Assembly (NCBI GenBank): GCA_002420085.1
Contig: DIHI01000087.1
Location: 86,796 to 111,007 of the forward strand
Direction of reading: 5' to 3'
Length of the DNA: 24,212 nucleotides
Origin: Lysobacterales bacterium UBA5700
GTDB taxonomy: Bacteria > Pseudomonadota > Gammaproteobacteria > Xanthomonadales > Xanthomonadaceae
Position 1 is the stretch's first letter. Every line of letters starts with the position of its first letter. The notes beneath the pieces were generated by a model, which ran no database searches, was not told the origin of the DNA, and worked only from the letters and a program-made list of their open reading frames with translations. The translations under genes were made by a program, and so were the position numbers. This document shows positions 1 through 7,676 of the stretch, in pieces.

Positions 1-203
1 TCAACAAGCACCGCACGACCATCGAGGACGGGGCGTTCATCGGGTCCAACAGTGCCCTGGTGGCGCCGGTGGTGATCGGTGCCGATGCGACGATCGGGGC
101 CGGTTCGGTGATTGGCAAGGATGCGCCGCCCGGGCAACTCACGGTGTCACGTGCCAGGCAAGTCAGCCTGCCCGGCTGGAGGCGGCCGGAGCGGAAAGCC
201 TGA
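1..203 (+). CDS. glmU: GlmU C-terminal fragment (bifunctional UDP-GlcNAc pyrophosphorylase / glucosamine-1-phosphate acetyltransferase)
   Basis: Only the last 66 codons are in the window; the first complete codon begins at base 3 and the stop is TGA at 201-203. The visible part is left-handed beta-helix sequence of hexapeptide-repeat type ([20 protein letters not shown], then [15 protein letters not shown]), followed by the tail [12 protein letters not shown]. This matches the end of GlmU, whose C-terminal domain acetylates glucosamine-1-phosphate before the N-terminal domain forms UDP-GlcNAc in the cytoplasm. GlmU proteins typically end in a GW.RP-type tail, as seen here. The gene lies 65 bp upstream of glmS on the same strand, the common glmU-glmS order, which supports the call. 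The other beta-helix acetyltransferases would not be expected to sit directly before glmS. The pyrophosphorylase domain lies outside the window and cannot be assessed. Confidence 0.88.
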   Translation, partial: NKHRTTIEDGAFIGSNSALVAPVVIGADATIGAGSVIGKDAPPGQLTVSRARQVSLPGWRRPERKA

Positions 204-230
204 TTGTGGGGCGAGTGAACCCGATACACT
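202..230 (+). promoter_or_regulatory. Possible sigma-70-type promoter for glmS
   Basis: The 65 bp glmU-glmS gap contains GATACACT, whose TACACT (225-230) is a reasonable -10 hexamer. A poor -35 (GATTGT, 202-207) lies 17 bp upstream. The leader is too short for a glmS ribozyme and shows no such fold. Read-through from glmU is an equally good explanation for glmS expression, so this is a weak call. Confidence 0.28.
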
Positions 231-268
231 AGCGGCTCGCTCAATCTCGCTTTCGAGGGTATCGGTCC

Positions 269-2092
<1,824 letters not shown>

Positions 2093-2099
2093 CGCATCC

Positions 2100-2117
2100 G
2101 CCCGGTGCATGCCGGGC
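2100..2117. terminator. GC-rich hairpin between convergent glmS and pilZ-like genes
   Basis: A perfect inverted repeat, GCCCGG (2100-2105) and CCGGGC (2112-2117) with a 6 nt loop, starts 8 nt after the glmS stop. It fills much of the 41 bp convergent gap. Neither strand has a T-tract after the stem, so it is not a textbook intrinsic terminator. Position alone suggests a bidirectional terminator or 3'-end stabiliser. Confidence 0.35.
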
Positions 2118-2133
2118 CGATCGCGGTGGTGGT

Positions 2134-2727
2134 TCAGATCGACGGGTTGCGCTGACGGCGGGCGATGGCGCGTCGATGCAGGCGGAAGACCAGTCGTTCG
2201 AGGCTGTTGCGGACCGGATCGGACATGCCCAGCCAACGCAGCCACAGTCGGTGACGGTCGTGATCGGGCTGGCTGGCGATGACTTCGACCGGCAGTTCCA
2301 GGCGGATCGGCAGCCAGAAGGCCGGTTGCAGGCTCAGGATGCCGCAGTCACCGGGTTTGGCGGGCTCGCCATGGTCGAGTCGAGCGCCGCAGCGCGACCA
2401 ACTCAGGGGCTGGCTGGCCGGACTGCCGTCGCGCTCGGCCAGCCACTGGCCGAGCAGATCGATGATCAGGGTGGTCTTGGCGTCGAGACGCGCCAGGGCG
2501 GCGGCATGCGGGCCGGTTTCGTCACCGTCGTCGCCATGGCTGTCGTCGGTCAGGGCCAGGGTGCGGAGGATCGCTTCGGCACGCTCATCCAGCCGGATCA
2601 GGGTGGTCGGGTCGAGCGGGCAGGTCCGGAAGCTGGCCGGGAATTCATCATCGCAGCGGACGGCGGCGGCGAACAGTTCCTGTTCGGCCGCTGCGGCCGA
2701 GGCGACGGCCGCGACCGGTGGGGTCAT
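2134..2727 (-). CDS. Atypical (tetrameric-type) PilZ-domain protein of the flagellar cluster
   Basis: The 197 aa protein has an Ala-rich N-terminus, a helical middle (about 45-115) including RLDAKTTLIIDLLGQWLAER, then a beta-rich part (LSWSRCGARLD, FWLPIRLELPVEVI, HRLWLRWLGM). It ends in a basic helix, ERLVFRLHRRAIARRQR. This layout resembles the atypical PilZ family known from Xanthomonas tetrameric PilZ proteins, in which a long helix oligomerises a PilZ barrel. The canonical RxxxR c-di-GMP motif is not visible. The D/NxSxxG motif is degenerate (SWSRCG: Ser and Gly kept, Asp/Asn lost), so c-di-GMP binding is uncertain. It is the last gene of the flagellar block, and its ATG overlaps the stop of the fliT-like gene (ATGA at 2727-2724) without a Shine-Dalgarno sequence, implying translational coupling. 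The role, possibly tuning motility by c-di-GMP, is inferred from family and position. Confidence 0.68.
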   Translation of the reverse strand: MTPPVAAVASAAAAEQELFAAAVRCDDEFPASFRTCPLDPTTLIRLDERAEAILRTLALTDDSHGDDGDETGPHAAALARLDAKTTLIIDLLGQWLAERDGSPASQPLSWSRCGARLDHGEPAKPGDCGILSLQPAFWLPIRLELPVEVIASQPDHDRHRLWLRWLGMSDPVRNSLERLVFRLHRRAIARRQRNPSI

Positions 2728-3041
2728 GGTGGGCTGCCGTCACGGTAGCTGCGCCGGGCGAGTGCGTCGCGACCGAATTGCCCGAGCAGGGCGGCGAGGT
2801 CGTCGCGTCGCTCGCTCAGACTTGGCAGCAGACGCCGGCATGCCTGCTCGAAGGCGGCCCGTTCGTGGCTTTCGACCCGGCCGCCGGCTTCCGCCTGTTG
2901 GCGCAAGGCGCGGTCGATCCGACCGGCGATCACCAGGGCGGTGCTCCAGTCCTCCTCGGCGCAGGCGTCGTACAGGTCGGCCAGATGCAGGTCGCCGCGG
3001 TGCCGGTCGCTGCCGGGGGTGTCGGGCGCGCTGCCGTTCAT
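2724..3041 (-). CDS. fliT: FliT-like flagellar chaperone (putative)
   Basis: This 105 aa acidic, mostly helical protein starts MNGSAPDTPGSD and contains LADLYDACAEEDWSTALVIA, then further amphipathic helices up to SYRDGSPP. FliT proteins are about 100-120 aa, helical, and act in the cytoplasm as the export chaperone of the FliD cap. Sequence conservation in this family is low, so the call rests mainly on size, helical character and the position directly after fliS. A longer reading from 3182 exists, but the start at 3041 is preferred because its ATG overlaps the fliS stop in an ATGA (3041-3038). Its own stop overlaps the next start in the same way. There is no Shine-Dalgarno sequence before the ATG, so it probably depends on fliS translation. 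It could be another small flagellar protein. Confidence 0.62.
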   Translation of the reverse strand: MNGSAPDTPGSDRHRGDLHLADLYDACAEEDWSTALVIAGRIDRALRQQAEAGGRVESHERAAFEQACRRLLPSLSERRDDLAALLGQFGRDALARRSYRDGSPP

Positions 3042-3454
3042 GGTCGGGCCGGGTCGGGTCGGGCTGGGCTGACGGTCTGCCGATCGGGAATGGCCAACCA
3101 GGCGCTCTCGATTTCGCCGAGCAGGGCCAGCACTTCGGCCAGTCGCTCGGGGTCGTTGCGGAGATTGGCTTCGACCAGGCACTGCGAGGCGTAGTCGTAG
3201 ATCGATTCCAGGCCATGGGCGATGTCACCGCCAGCCCGGTGGTCGAGTGAGAGACGCAGTCCGTCGATGATTTCGAGGGCATTGCCGATGGCATTGGCCT
3301 TGCCGACGATATCGCGGCGCTCGATGCTGGCGCGGGCGATCCGCACCCGTTCCAGGACGCCGGCCAGCAGCAGGGCGACCAGACGGTGCGGATCGGTGTC
3401 GGCGCCGACACTGCGGGTCAGGCGGTATTCGGAAATCTGGCTGCGGCGAGTCAT
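3038..3454 (-). CDS. fliS: Flagellar export chaperone FliS
   Basis: FliS binds the C-terminal helix of flagellin in the cytoplasm, prevents premature polymerisation and delivers it to the export gate. At 138 aa it has the family length and helical pattern: DPHRLVALLLAGVLERVRIA (about 21-40), a Tyr/Asp-rich helix around GLESIYDYASQCLVEANLRN, and LAEVLALLGEIESAWLAI. The N-terminus (MTRRSQISEYRLTRSV) is more divergent than usual, where MYxxxxxxY is common. The ATG overlaps the stop of a 38-codon upstream ORF as ATGA, and the bases before it (GACCGCGC) contain no Shine-Dalgarno sequence. It lies in the series fliC-fliD-small ORF-fliS-fliT-pilZ, all on the minus strand. Confidence 0.93.
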   Translation of the reverse strand: MTRRSQISEYRLTRSVGADTDPHRLVALLLAGVLERVRIARASIERRDIVGKANAIGNALEIIDGLRLSLDHRAGGDIAHGLESIYDYASQCLVEANLRNDPERLAEVLALLGEIESAWLAIPDRQTVSPARPDPARP

Positions 3455-3567
3455 GCGCGGTCTACACCAAGGTCGGTTGCGGGGGACGGTCGGCCCGGCC
3501 GGTTCGGTTCGTGGCTGCGGCGATCGATGGCCGATCGGGGTTGCGAAATCCGGTCGTCGATGGTCAT
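3451..3567 (-). CDS. Unrecognised 38-aa small ORF bridging fliD and fliS
   Basis: A short open frame starts at the ATG immediately after the fliD TGA (3570-3568, no spacer). It runs 38 codons and ends in a TGA that overlaps the fliS ATG (ATGA at 3454-3451). A near-perfect Shine-Dalgarno GGAGG (3579-3575), inside the last fliD codons, lies 7 nt before its ATG. The predicted peptide begins MTIDDRISQPRSAIDRR and is Arg/Pro-rich and probably disordered, with no family I recognise. It may be a leader whose translation feeds ribosomes into the SD-less fliS, a true small protein, or a remnant. The exact abutment at both ends together with the strong SD argues against chance, but conservation is untested. 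Confidence 0.5.
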   Translation of the reverse strand: MTIDDRISQPRSAIDRRSHEPNRPGRPSPATDLGVDRA

Positions 3568-4926
3568 TCAGAGCCCTCCGAGCTGGCGTGCGAGAAAGTC
3601 GCTGGTCGATTGCAACTGTGCGACCAGCGAGTCGAGGGCGGTGAACTGGCGCAGAAAGCGTTCGCGAGTCAGTTCGAGGCGACGATCGAGGTCGGCGCGC
3701 TGTTCGGTGACGTCGGCGATCTGGCTGTTGAGTGTTGCCTGGCGAGCGGTGATGCTGCCTGCGTCGCCGACCAGGCCGGTCACGAAGCTGCCGATTCGGG
3801 TGGCGATGCCGTCGCTGCCAGCGAAGGCACTGGCGACCGCGTCCGGGTCGCTGGCCAGTGCCGCAGCCAGTGCCGCGCTGTCGAGGGTCAGGGTGCCGTC
3901 GGTGCGGGTGGCCAGGCCGAGCCGGCCGGCATCCAGCCCGAATGCGGTGGCTGCGGCGAAGCCGGCACCCAGGTTGCTGCGCAGGCCGAGTGCGGCGTTG
4001 CGGGTCAAGGCGTCGCCGGTCAGGGCGGCGGCCTGGCCGCTGCCGGCATCGAACCGGGTAGCGGTGGCGATGGCGTTGACAGCGGCGTTGTAGGCGGTGA
4101 CGAAGGCTTCGATGCGCTTGCGGCCCGAACTGGTGTCGGCCTGCACGTCGAGTCGATGGAGGGTGCCGGGGTCGGCGGTCAGCAGGTCGAGGCTCAGGCC
4201 CTCGATGGCGTCGTCGATGCGATTGCTCGGGGCACTGCGGATCAGGCCGTCGATGCGCACGCGGGCGTCGCTGGCCGGGCTCTGTTCAGTCAGCGATTCG
4301 AGCACGCCAGGATCGTGGACGAGGACATCGAGACCGCTGGCGCCGGCCGTGCGGACCACGCGGATGGTCTGGTCGGCACCGGTGTCGGTGGCGCGCAGGA
4401 CGACATGGACGCCATCGTCGCTGCGCACCAGGGTTGCGCCGAGACCGGCGCCGGCCGCTTTGGCGCTGCTGGTGATGGCCGCGACGATCGCTGCCGGACT
4501 GTCAGCGCCGGCTTCGATCGCGACATCGAAGCTGTCGGCGCCGACGGTGATGCGCAGGCTGCCGGCGCCGAGACCATCAGACTCGGACAGTGCGCCGGAG
4601 ACCAGCCGCTGGGCACTGGCCAGGGCCAGCACCTCGATGTCGTAGCGACCAACGGCGGCTGAGCTGCTGGCGTGAGAAGAAAAGACCTCCGGCGCGCTGG
4701 AGACGGTGGCGCGCGCGGAGAAAAACGAGGGGTCGGCGAATGGATCGCTGGCACTGCGCAGGCGATCGAGGGCGGAGGCCACGGTCGCCAGGGCGGACAG
4801 CCGGGCATTGGCGCCGGCTTCGATCCGGTTCAGGCGCAACGACTGCGGCGCGCGCTCGGCGGCGACCAGGCGATTGACCAAACCGTCGATGTCGAGCCCC
4901 GAGCCGATGCCCGGTATGCTGGCCAT
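3568..4926 (-). CDS. fliD: Flagellar filament cap protein FliD (HAP2)
   Basis: FliD is exported and forms the cap at the filament tip that folds and inserts flagellin monomers. The 452 aa protein starts MASIPGIGSGLDIDGLVNRL, the family signature, with FliD_N at about 10-105. FliD_C covers roughly 210-440, including RIEAFVTAYNAAVNAIATAT and a C-terminal heptad-rich helix ending AQLQSTSDFLARQL. A frame 15 codons longer exists, but the start at 4926 is chosen because AGGAG (4939-4935) lies 8 nt upstream and because the family begins here. It follows fliC by 127 bp, with a hairpin between them. The last codons contain the SD of the following small ORF. Length and domains look intact. Confidence 0.96.
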   Translation of the reverse strand: MASIPGIGSGLDIDGLVNRLVAAERAPQSLRLNRIEAGANARLSALATVASALDRLRSASDPFADPSFFSARATVSSAPEVFSSHASSSAAVGRYDIEVLALASAQRLVSGALSESDGLGAGSLRITVGADSFDVAIEAGADSPAAIVAAITSSAKAAGAGLGATLVRSDDGVHVVLRATDTGADQTIRVVRTAGASGLDVLVHDPGVLESLTEQSPASDARVRIDGLIRSAPSNRIDDAIEGLSLDLLTADPGTLHRLDVQADTSSGRKRIEAFVTAYNAAVNAIATATRFDAGSGQAAALTGDALTRNAALGLRSNLGAGFAAATAFGLDAGRLGLATRTDGTLTLDSAALAAALASDPDAVASAFAGSDGIATRIGSFVTGLVGDAGSITARQATLNSQIADVTEQRADLDRRLELTRERFLRQFTALDSLVAQLQSTSDFLARQLGGL

Positions 4927-5001
4927 GTTCGCGACTCCTGGAATGCGGTTGGCACCGGTCCGAACGGCCATTGGGCAGGCTGCGGTCGGTGCCGGAATCC
5001 G

Positions 5002-5033
5002 GCCCGGCCCCGGGGTTCAGTCCGAGGCCGGGC
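5002..5033 (-). terminator. Hairpin between fliC and fliD
   Basis: An 8-bp perfect inverted repeat, GCCCGGCC (5002-5009) and GGCCGGGC (5026-5033), begins 21 nt after the fliC stop. The stem can extend by three inner pairs after one mismatch (5011-5013 with 5022-5024). No U-tract follows on the minus strand. It may attenuate read-through into fliD or stabilise the 3' end of the abundant flagellin mRNA. Confidence 0.42.
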
Positions 5034-5053
5034 GGTGGTCTGCGCGAGTCCGA

Positions 5054-6262
5054 TCAGCGCAGCAGGCTGAGCACGTTCTGCGGCAACTGGTTGGCTTGGG
5101 CCAGCATGGCGGTGCCGGCTTGCTGGAGGATCTGGGTGCGGGTCAGTTCGGCCGTTTCGGACGCGAAGTCGGCATCGCGGATGCGACTGCGCGAGGCCGA
5201 GAGGTTTTCCGAGGTGGTCTGCAGGTTGGCGATCACCGAGGTGAAGCGGTTCTGCACCGCACCCATGTCGGCACGCGCCGAGTTGACCTGGGTGAGTGCC
5301 GCATCGGCGATCGACAGTGCGAGTTGGGCACCCGAGAAGGTCGAGATATCGACATCGGCCAGGTAGCTCAGATCGCCCTCGACCAGGGCGGCGGCGGTGG
5401 CGCCGGCCAGATCGGTGTCGAGGCTGTCGCCGATTTCGCCGCCGGTGGTCGAGGTGATGGTCACTTCGCCGGTGGTGTTGTCGAACGCTGCGGTCACGCC
5501 GGCCTCGCTCGACTTGGCATTGATGGCGCTGACCAGGGCGGCGGCGGCGGCGTTCTGGCCGGCCAGTTCGGCGGTCGGGGCATCGACGTAATCGGCCCCG
5601 GAGGAAGCGTCGATGTCGATCTGATCGAAGTTCACGCCATTGATCTGGAAGGCGGCGATCGAGATGGCGTCGAACTCGAAGGTTTCCGGCGTGCCGCCGT
5701 CGCCGGTGGTGGCGACCGTGGCGGTGAAGGTAGCGGTGGTGAAGGCGGCGCCGCCCAACGTGGCACTGCGGGCATCGACGATGGCATCGACATTGATCAG
5801 TTCGCCAGCATTGGCGCCGACCTGAAACGCCTGAGCGCTGAAGGTGCCGTCGAGCAGCTTGGTGCCGTTGAATTCGGTCTGGGTGGCGACCCGGTTCACT
5901 TCGGCGACCAACTGGGTGACTTCCTTCTGGAGCGCTGCCCGATCGCTGGCCGAGTTGGTGGCATTCGACGACTGCACGGCCAACTCGCGAATGCGCTGGA
6001 GGTTGTTGCCGACCTCGGCGAGTGCGCCTTCGGCGGTCTGAGCCAGCGAGATGCCGTCATTGGCATTGCGGACGGCGACATTGATGCCGCGAATCTGGGT
6101 GGTGAAACGCTCGGAAATCGCCAGGCCGGCGGCGTCGTCCTTGGCGCTGTTGATGCGCAGGCCCGAGGACAGCCGCTGGATCGAGGTCGCCAGATTGGTG
6201 TTGTTGGCGCCCAGGTTGCGCTGCGCGTTGAGCGACATGACATTGGTGTTGATGACTTGCAT
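5054..6262 (-). CDS. fliC: Flagellin
   Basis: This is the filament subunit, 402 aa. The conserved D0/D1 N-terminus (MQVINTNVMSLNAQRNLGAN, then QRLSSGLRINSAKDDAAGLAI, to about 145) and C-terminus (SRIRDADFASETAELTRTQI, ending LPQNVLSLLR) flank an acidic, Thr/Gly/Ala-rich variable region of about 150-310. Residues 88-97 read LQRIRELAVQ, the stretch that in enterobacterial and other flagellins is recognised by TLR5 and needed for protofilament packing. The variable region is of moderate size, so the filament surface is probably small. GAGGA lies 8 nt before the ATG, and a FliA-type promoter at 6359-6386 sits about 90 nt further upstream. FliS and FliD, its chaperone and cap, follow downstream. 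It is the only flagellin gene in the window. Confidence 0.98.
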   Translation of the reverse strand: MQVINTNVMSLNAQRNLGANNTNLATSIQRLSSGLRINSAKDDAAGLAISERFTTQIRGINVAVRNANDGISLAQTAEGALAEVGNNLQRIRELAVQSSNATNSASDRAALQKEVTQLVAEVNRVATQTEFNGTKLLDGTFSAQAFQVGANAGELINVDAIVDARSATLGGAAFTTATFTATVATTGDGGTPETFEFDAISIAAFQINGVNFDQIDIDASSGADYVDAPTAELAGQNAAAAALVSAINAKSSEAGVTAAFDNTTGEVTITSTTGGEIGDSLDTDLAGATAAALVEGDLSYLADVDISTFSGAQLALSIADAALTQVNSARADMGAVQNRFTSVIANLQTTSENLSASRSRIRDADFASETAELTRTQILQQAGTAMLAQANQLPQNVLSLLR

Positions 6263-6358
6263 GGGAGTGTTCCTCGTCGTTCGGTGGGTGGCTGGCAGCG
6301 TGCCTGCCCCATGGTGCAGGGCCTGGGCTCTACCATTGCCGTGCCGCTGCTGACCGGG

Positions 6359-6386
6359 TTATCGGAGTGCGGCGGCGGAATCTTTA
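6359..6386 (-). promoter_or_regulatory. Sigma-28 (FliA) promoter of fliC
   Basis: On the minus strand, TAAAGATT (6386-6379) and TCCGATAA (6366-6359) match the FliA consensus TAAAGTTT and GCCGATAA at 7/8 positions each. The spacer is 12 bp rather than the usual 11. The predicted transcript start is near 6352, giving a 5' leader of about 90 nt before fliC. Confidence 0.85.
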
Positions 6387-6389
6387 GCA

Positions 6390-6405
6390 GGCCATTGAAA
6401 TGGCC
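6390..6405. promoter_or_regulatory. Inverted repeat abutting the fliC -35 element (possible operator)
   Basis: GGCCATT (6390-6396) and AATGGCC (6399-6405) form a perfect 7-bp dyad with a 2-bp centre, ending 3 bp upstream of the FliA -35. The small centre and the absence of a T-tract argue for a protein-binding dyad rather than a terminator for flgL. The binding factor is unknown. Confidence 0.4.
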
Positions 6406-6479
6406 GACGGTTGCAGGCCGGACCGTTGCCCGACCGACGCTGCGGGCGGCGCCGGTACACGGGCGCGAACCTCCGTCGA

Positions 6480-7676
6480 TCAGCGCAGCAGTTGGAACAG
6501 CGATTGCGACTGGGTCCGGGCGAAAGCCAGTTGCGCCGCTTCCAGTGCCGCTGCCTGGCGACTGAGACGACTGACCGCTTCGTTGAAGTCGAGATCACGC
6601 AATTCCGAGCGGGTGGTCCGGGCAGTCAGCAGGGCAGCTTCGCGCTCGTCGCCACTGCGCTCGACGGCCGCCATCCGAGCACCGATTCCGGCGCGGGCAT
6701 CGACGATGTGATCGGATGCGCGCGCCAGCGATTCCAGCACGGCGAAGAACCGGTTCTGCTTGAGTGCCTGTTCGGCGACCGGCGAGTCCGGGGTTTCGAG
6801 GGCCTGTACCAGGCTGTCGAGGATGGCGAACACGTCGTGGTTGCGGGCGGGACCGATGGTGAAGGCATCGCCGTCATCGGGGTTGCCCGCGATGGCCACC
6901 TGGATGCCCCGGAAGCCGATGTTCTCGCCTGGCACGTAGGGTCCGGTGGCGATCGTGGCGCCGCCGGCATCGAACACCTGATAGCTGCCGGCTGCGAATT
7001 CCAGCCGGTAACTGCCACCATCCCATTGCCGACGATCGCTGAAGCCGGTCGCGCGCAGGACTGCGCTGCCGCCATTGCCGGGGTCGGCGGCAACGGTGAA
7101 TTCACCGTTGCCATCACGAATGCGGAAGAACACCTCGCTGCCGGGATCGGTGTCGGCGATCGCGATTTCCGGGGCGACTTCGACGCGGCGCTGGCTCTGG
7201 TCGCCGACGTAGATCGCCGTCCCGGATTGCATCAGCACCGGCGGCGAGGTGTCGCTGCTGCCCCCGAACAGGTAGCGGCCCTGGCCATCGCTGGCATTGG
7301 CGGCGGCCAGCAGTGCCTCGCGCAGTTCGACGATCTCGGGCAGGAAGGCGCGCCGGTCGCTCAGACCCAGGCCACCGCCATTGGCCTGGATGGCGATCTC
7401 ACGCACGCGCGCCAACAGATCGTTGACCCCGGCCAGCACGCTTTCCTGCAGCGCCAGGCGATTGCCAAGCAGGCCGGCATTGCTGCCGAAGCGTTCGAGA
7501 TCGGCTTCGGCCCGATCGAGTGCGGCGACCACCCCGGCCGCGACCGGATCGTCCTTGGCGGTGTTGATGCGCAGACCGGTGGCCAGTTGGACCTGGGTCT
7601 GGGCCAGTTCGGCCTGTTTGGCCAGGATCAGGCTGACCGACTGCGCCAGGGTGGCGGTCGAGATGCGCGAGATCAT
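6480..7676 (-). CDS. flgL: Flagellar hook-filament junction protein FlgL (HAP3)
   Basis: FlgL forms the second of two adaptor layers between hook and filament. The 398 aa protein has a flagellin-like N-terminus (MISRISTATLAQSVSLILAK, then LATGLRINTAKDDPVAAGVV) and C-terminus (DLDFNEAVSRLSRQ, ending LAFARTQSQSLFQLLR). These form the D0/D1 coiled coils. The middle (about 150-300) is the surface domain, with Gly/Asp-rich beta sequence. It is longer than E. coli FlgL (317 aa), as in many pseudomonads and xanthomonads. Its ATG overlaps the flgK TGA (ATGA at 7676-7673), implying coupled translation of the two adaptors. The flgG-L transcript ends here; fliC begins 217 bp further on with its own promoter. 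Confidence 0.96.
   Translation of the reverse strand: MISRISTATLAQSVSLILAKQAELAQTQVQLATGLRINTAKDDPVAAGVVAALDRAEADLERFGSNAGLLGNRLALQESVLAGVNDLLARVREIAIQANGGGLGLSDRRAFLPEIVELREALLAAANASDGQGRYLFGGSSDTSPPVLMQSGTAIYVGDQSQRRVEVAPEIAIADTDPGSEVFFRIRDGNGEFTVAADPGNGGSAVLRATGFSDRRQWDGGSYRLEFAAGSYQVFDAGGATIATGPYVPGENIGFRGIQVAIAGNPDDGDAFTIGPARNHDVFAILDSLVQALETPDSPVAEQALKQNRFFAVLESLARASDHIVDARAGIGARMAAVERSGDEREAALLTARTTRSELRDLDFNEAVSRLSRQAAALEAAQLAFARTQSQSLFQLLR

Noticed and set aside
204..268. glmS ribozyme or riboswitch before glmS
   Set aside because: The 65-nt leader is far too short for the ribozyme, which is known mainly from Gram-positive bacteria.
3611..3626. Sigma-54-like site inside the fliD 3' end (TGGTCGC-N4-TTGCA on the minus strand)
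   Set aside because: GG-N10-GC spacing is right and it sits about 45 bp before the small ORF, but the -24 box lacks the usual TGGC and it lies in coding sequence. Too weak to list as a promoter, though worth scoring if fliS is found to have its own transcript.
6405..6480. Intrinsic terminator after flgL
   Set aside because: Only short imperfect GC stems are visible and no T-tract; the clear dyad nearby fits an operator better.
4706..6565. Very long plus-strand open frame (619 codons) across fliD and fliC
   Set aside because: It is the antisense of two unmistakable flagellar genes, has low-complexity Gly/Ala/Arg composition and no family features. Long antisense frames are expected in such GC-rich coding DNA.
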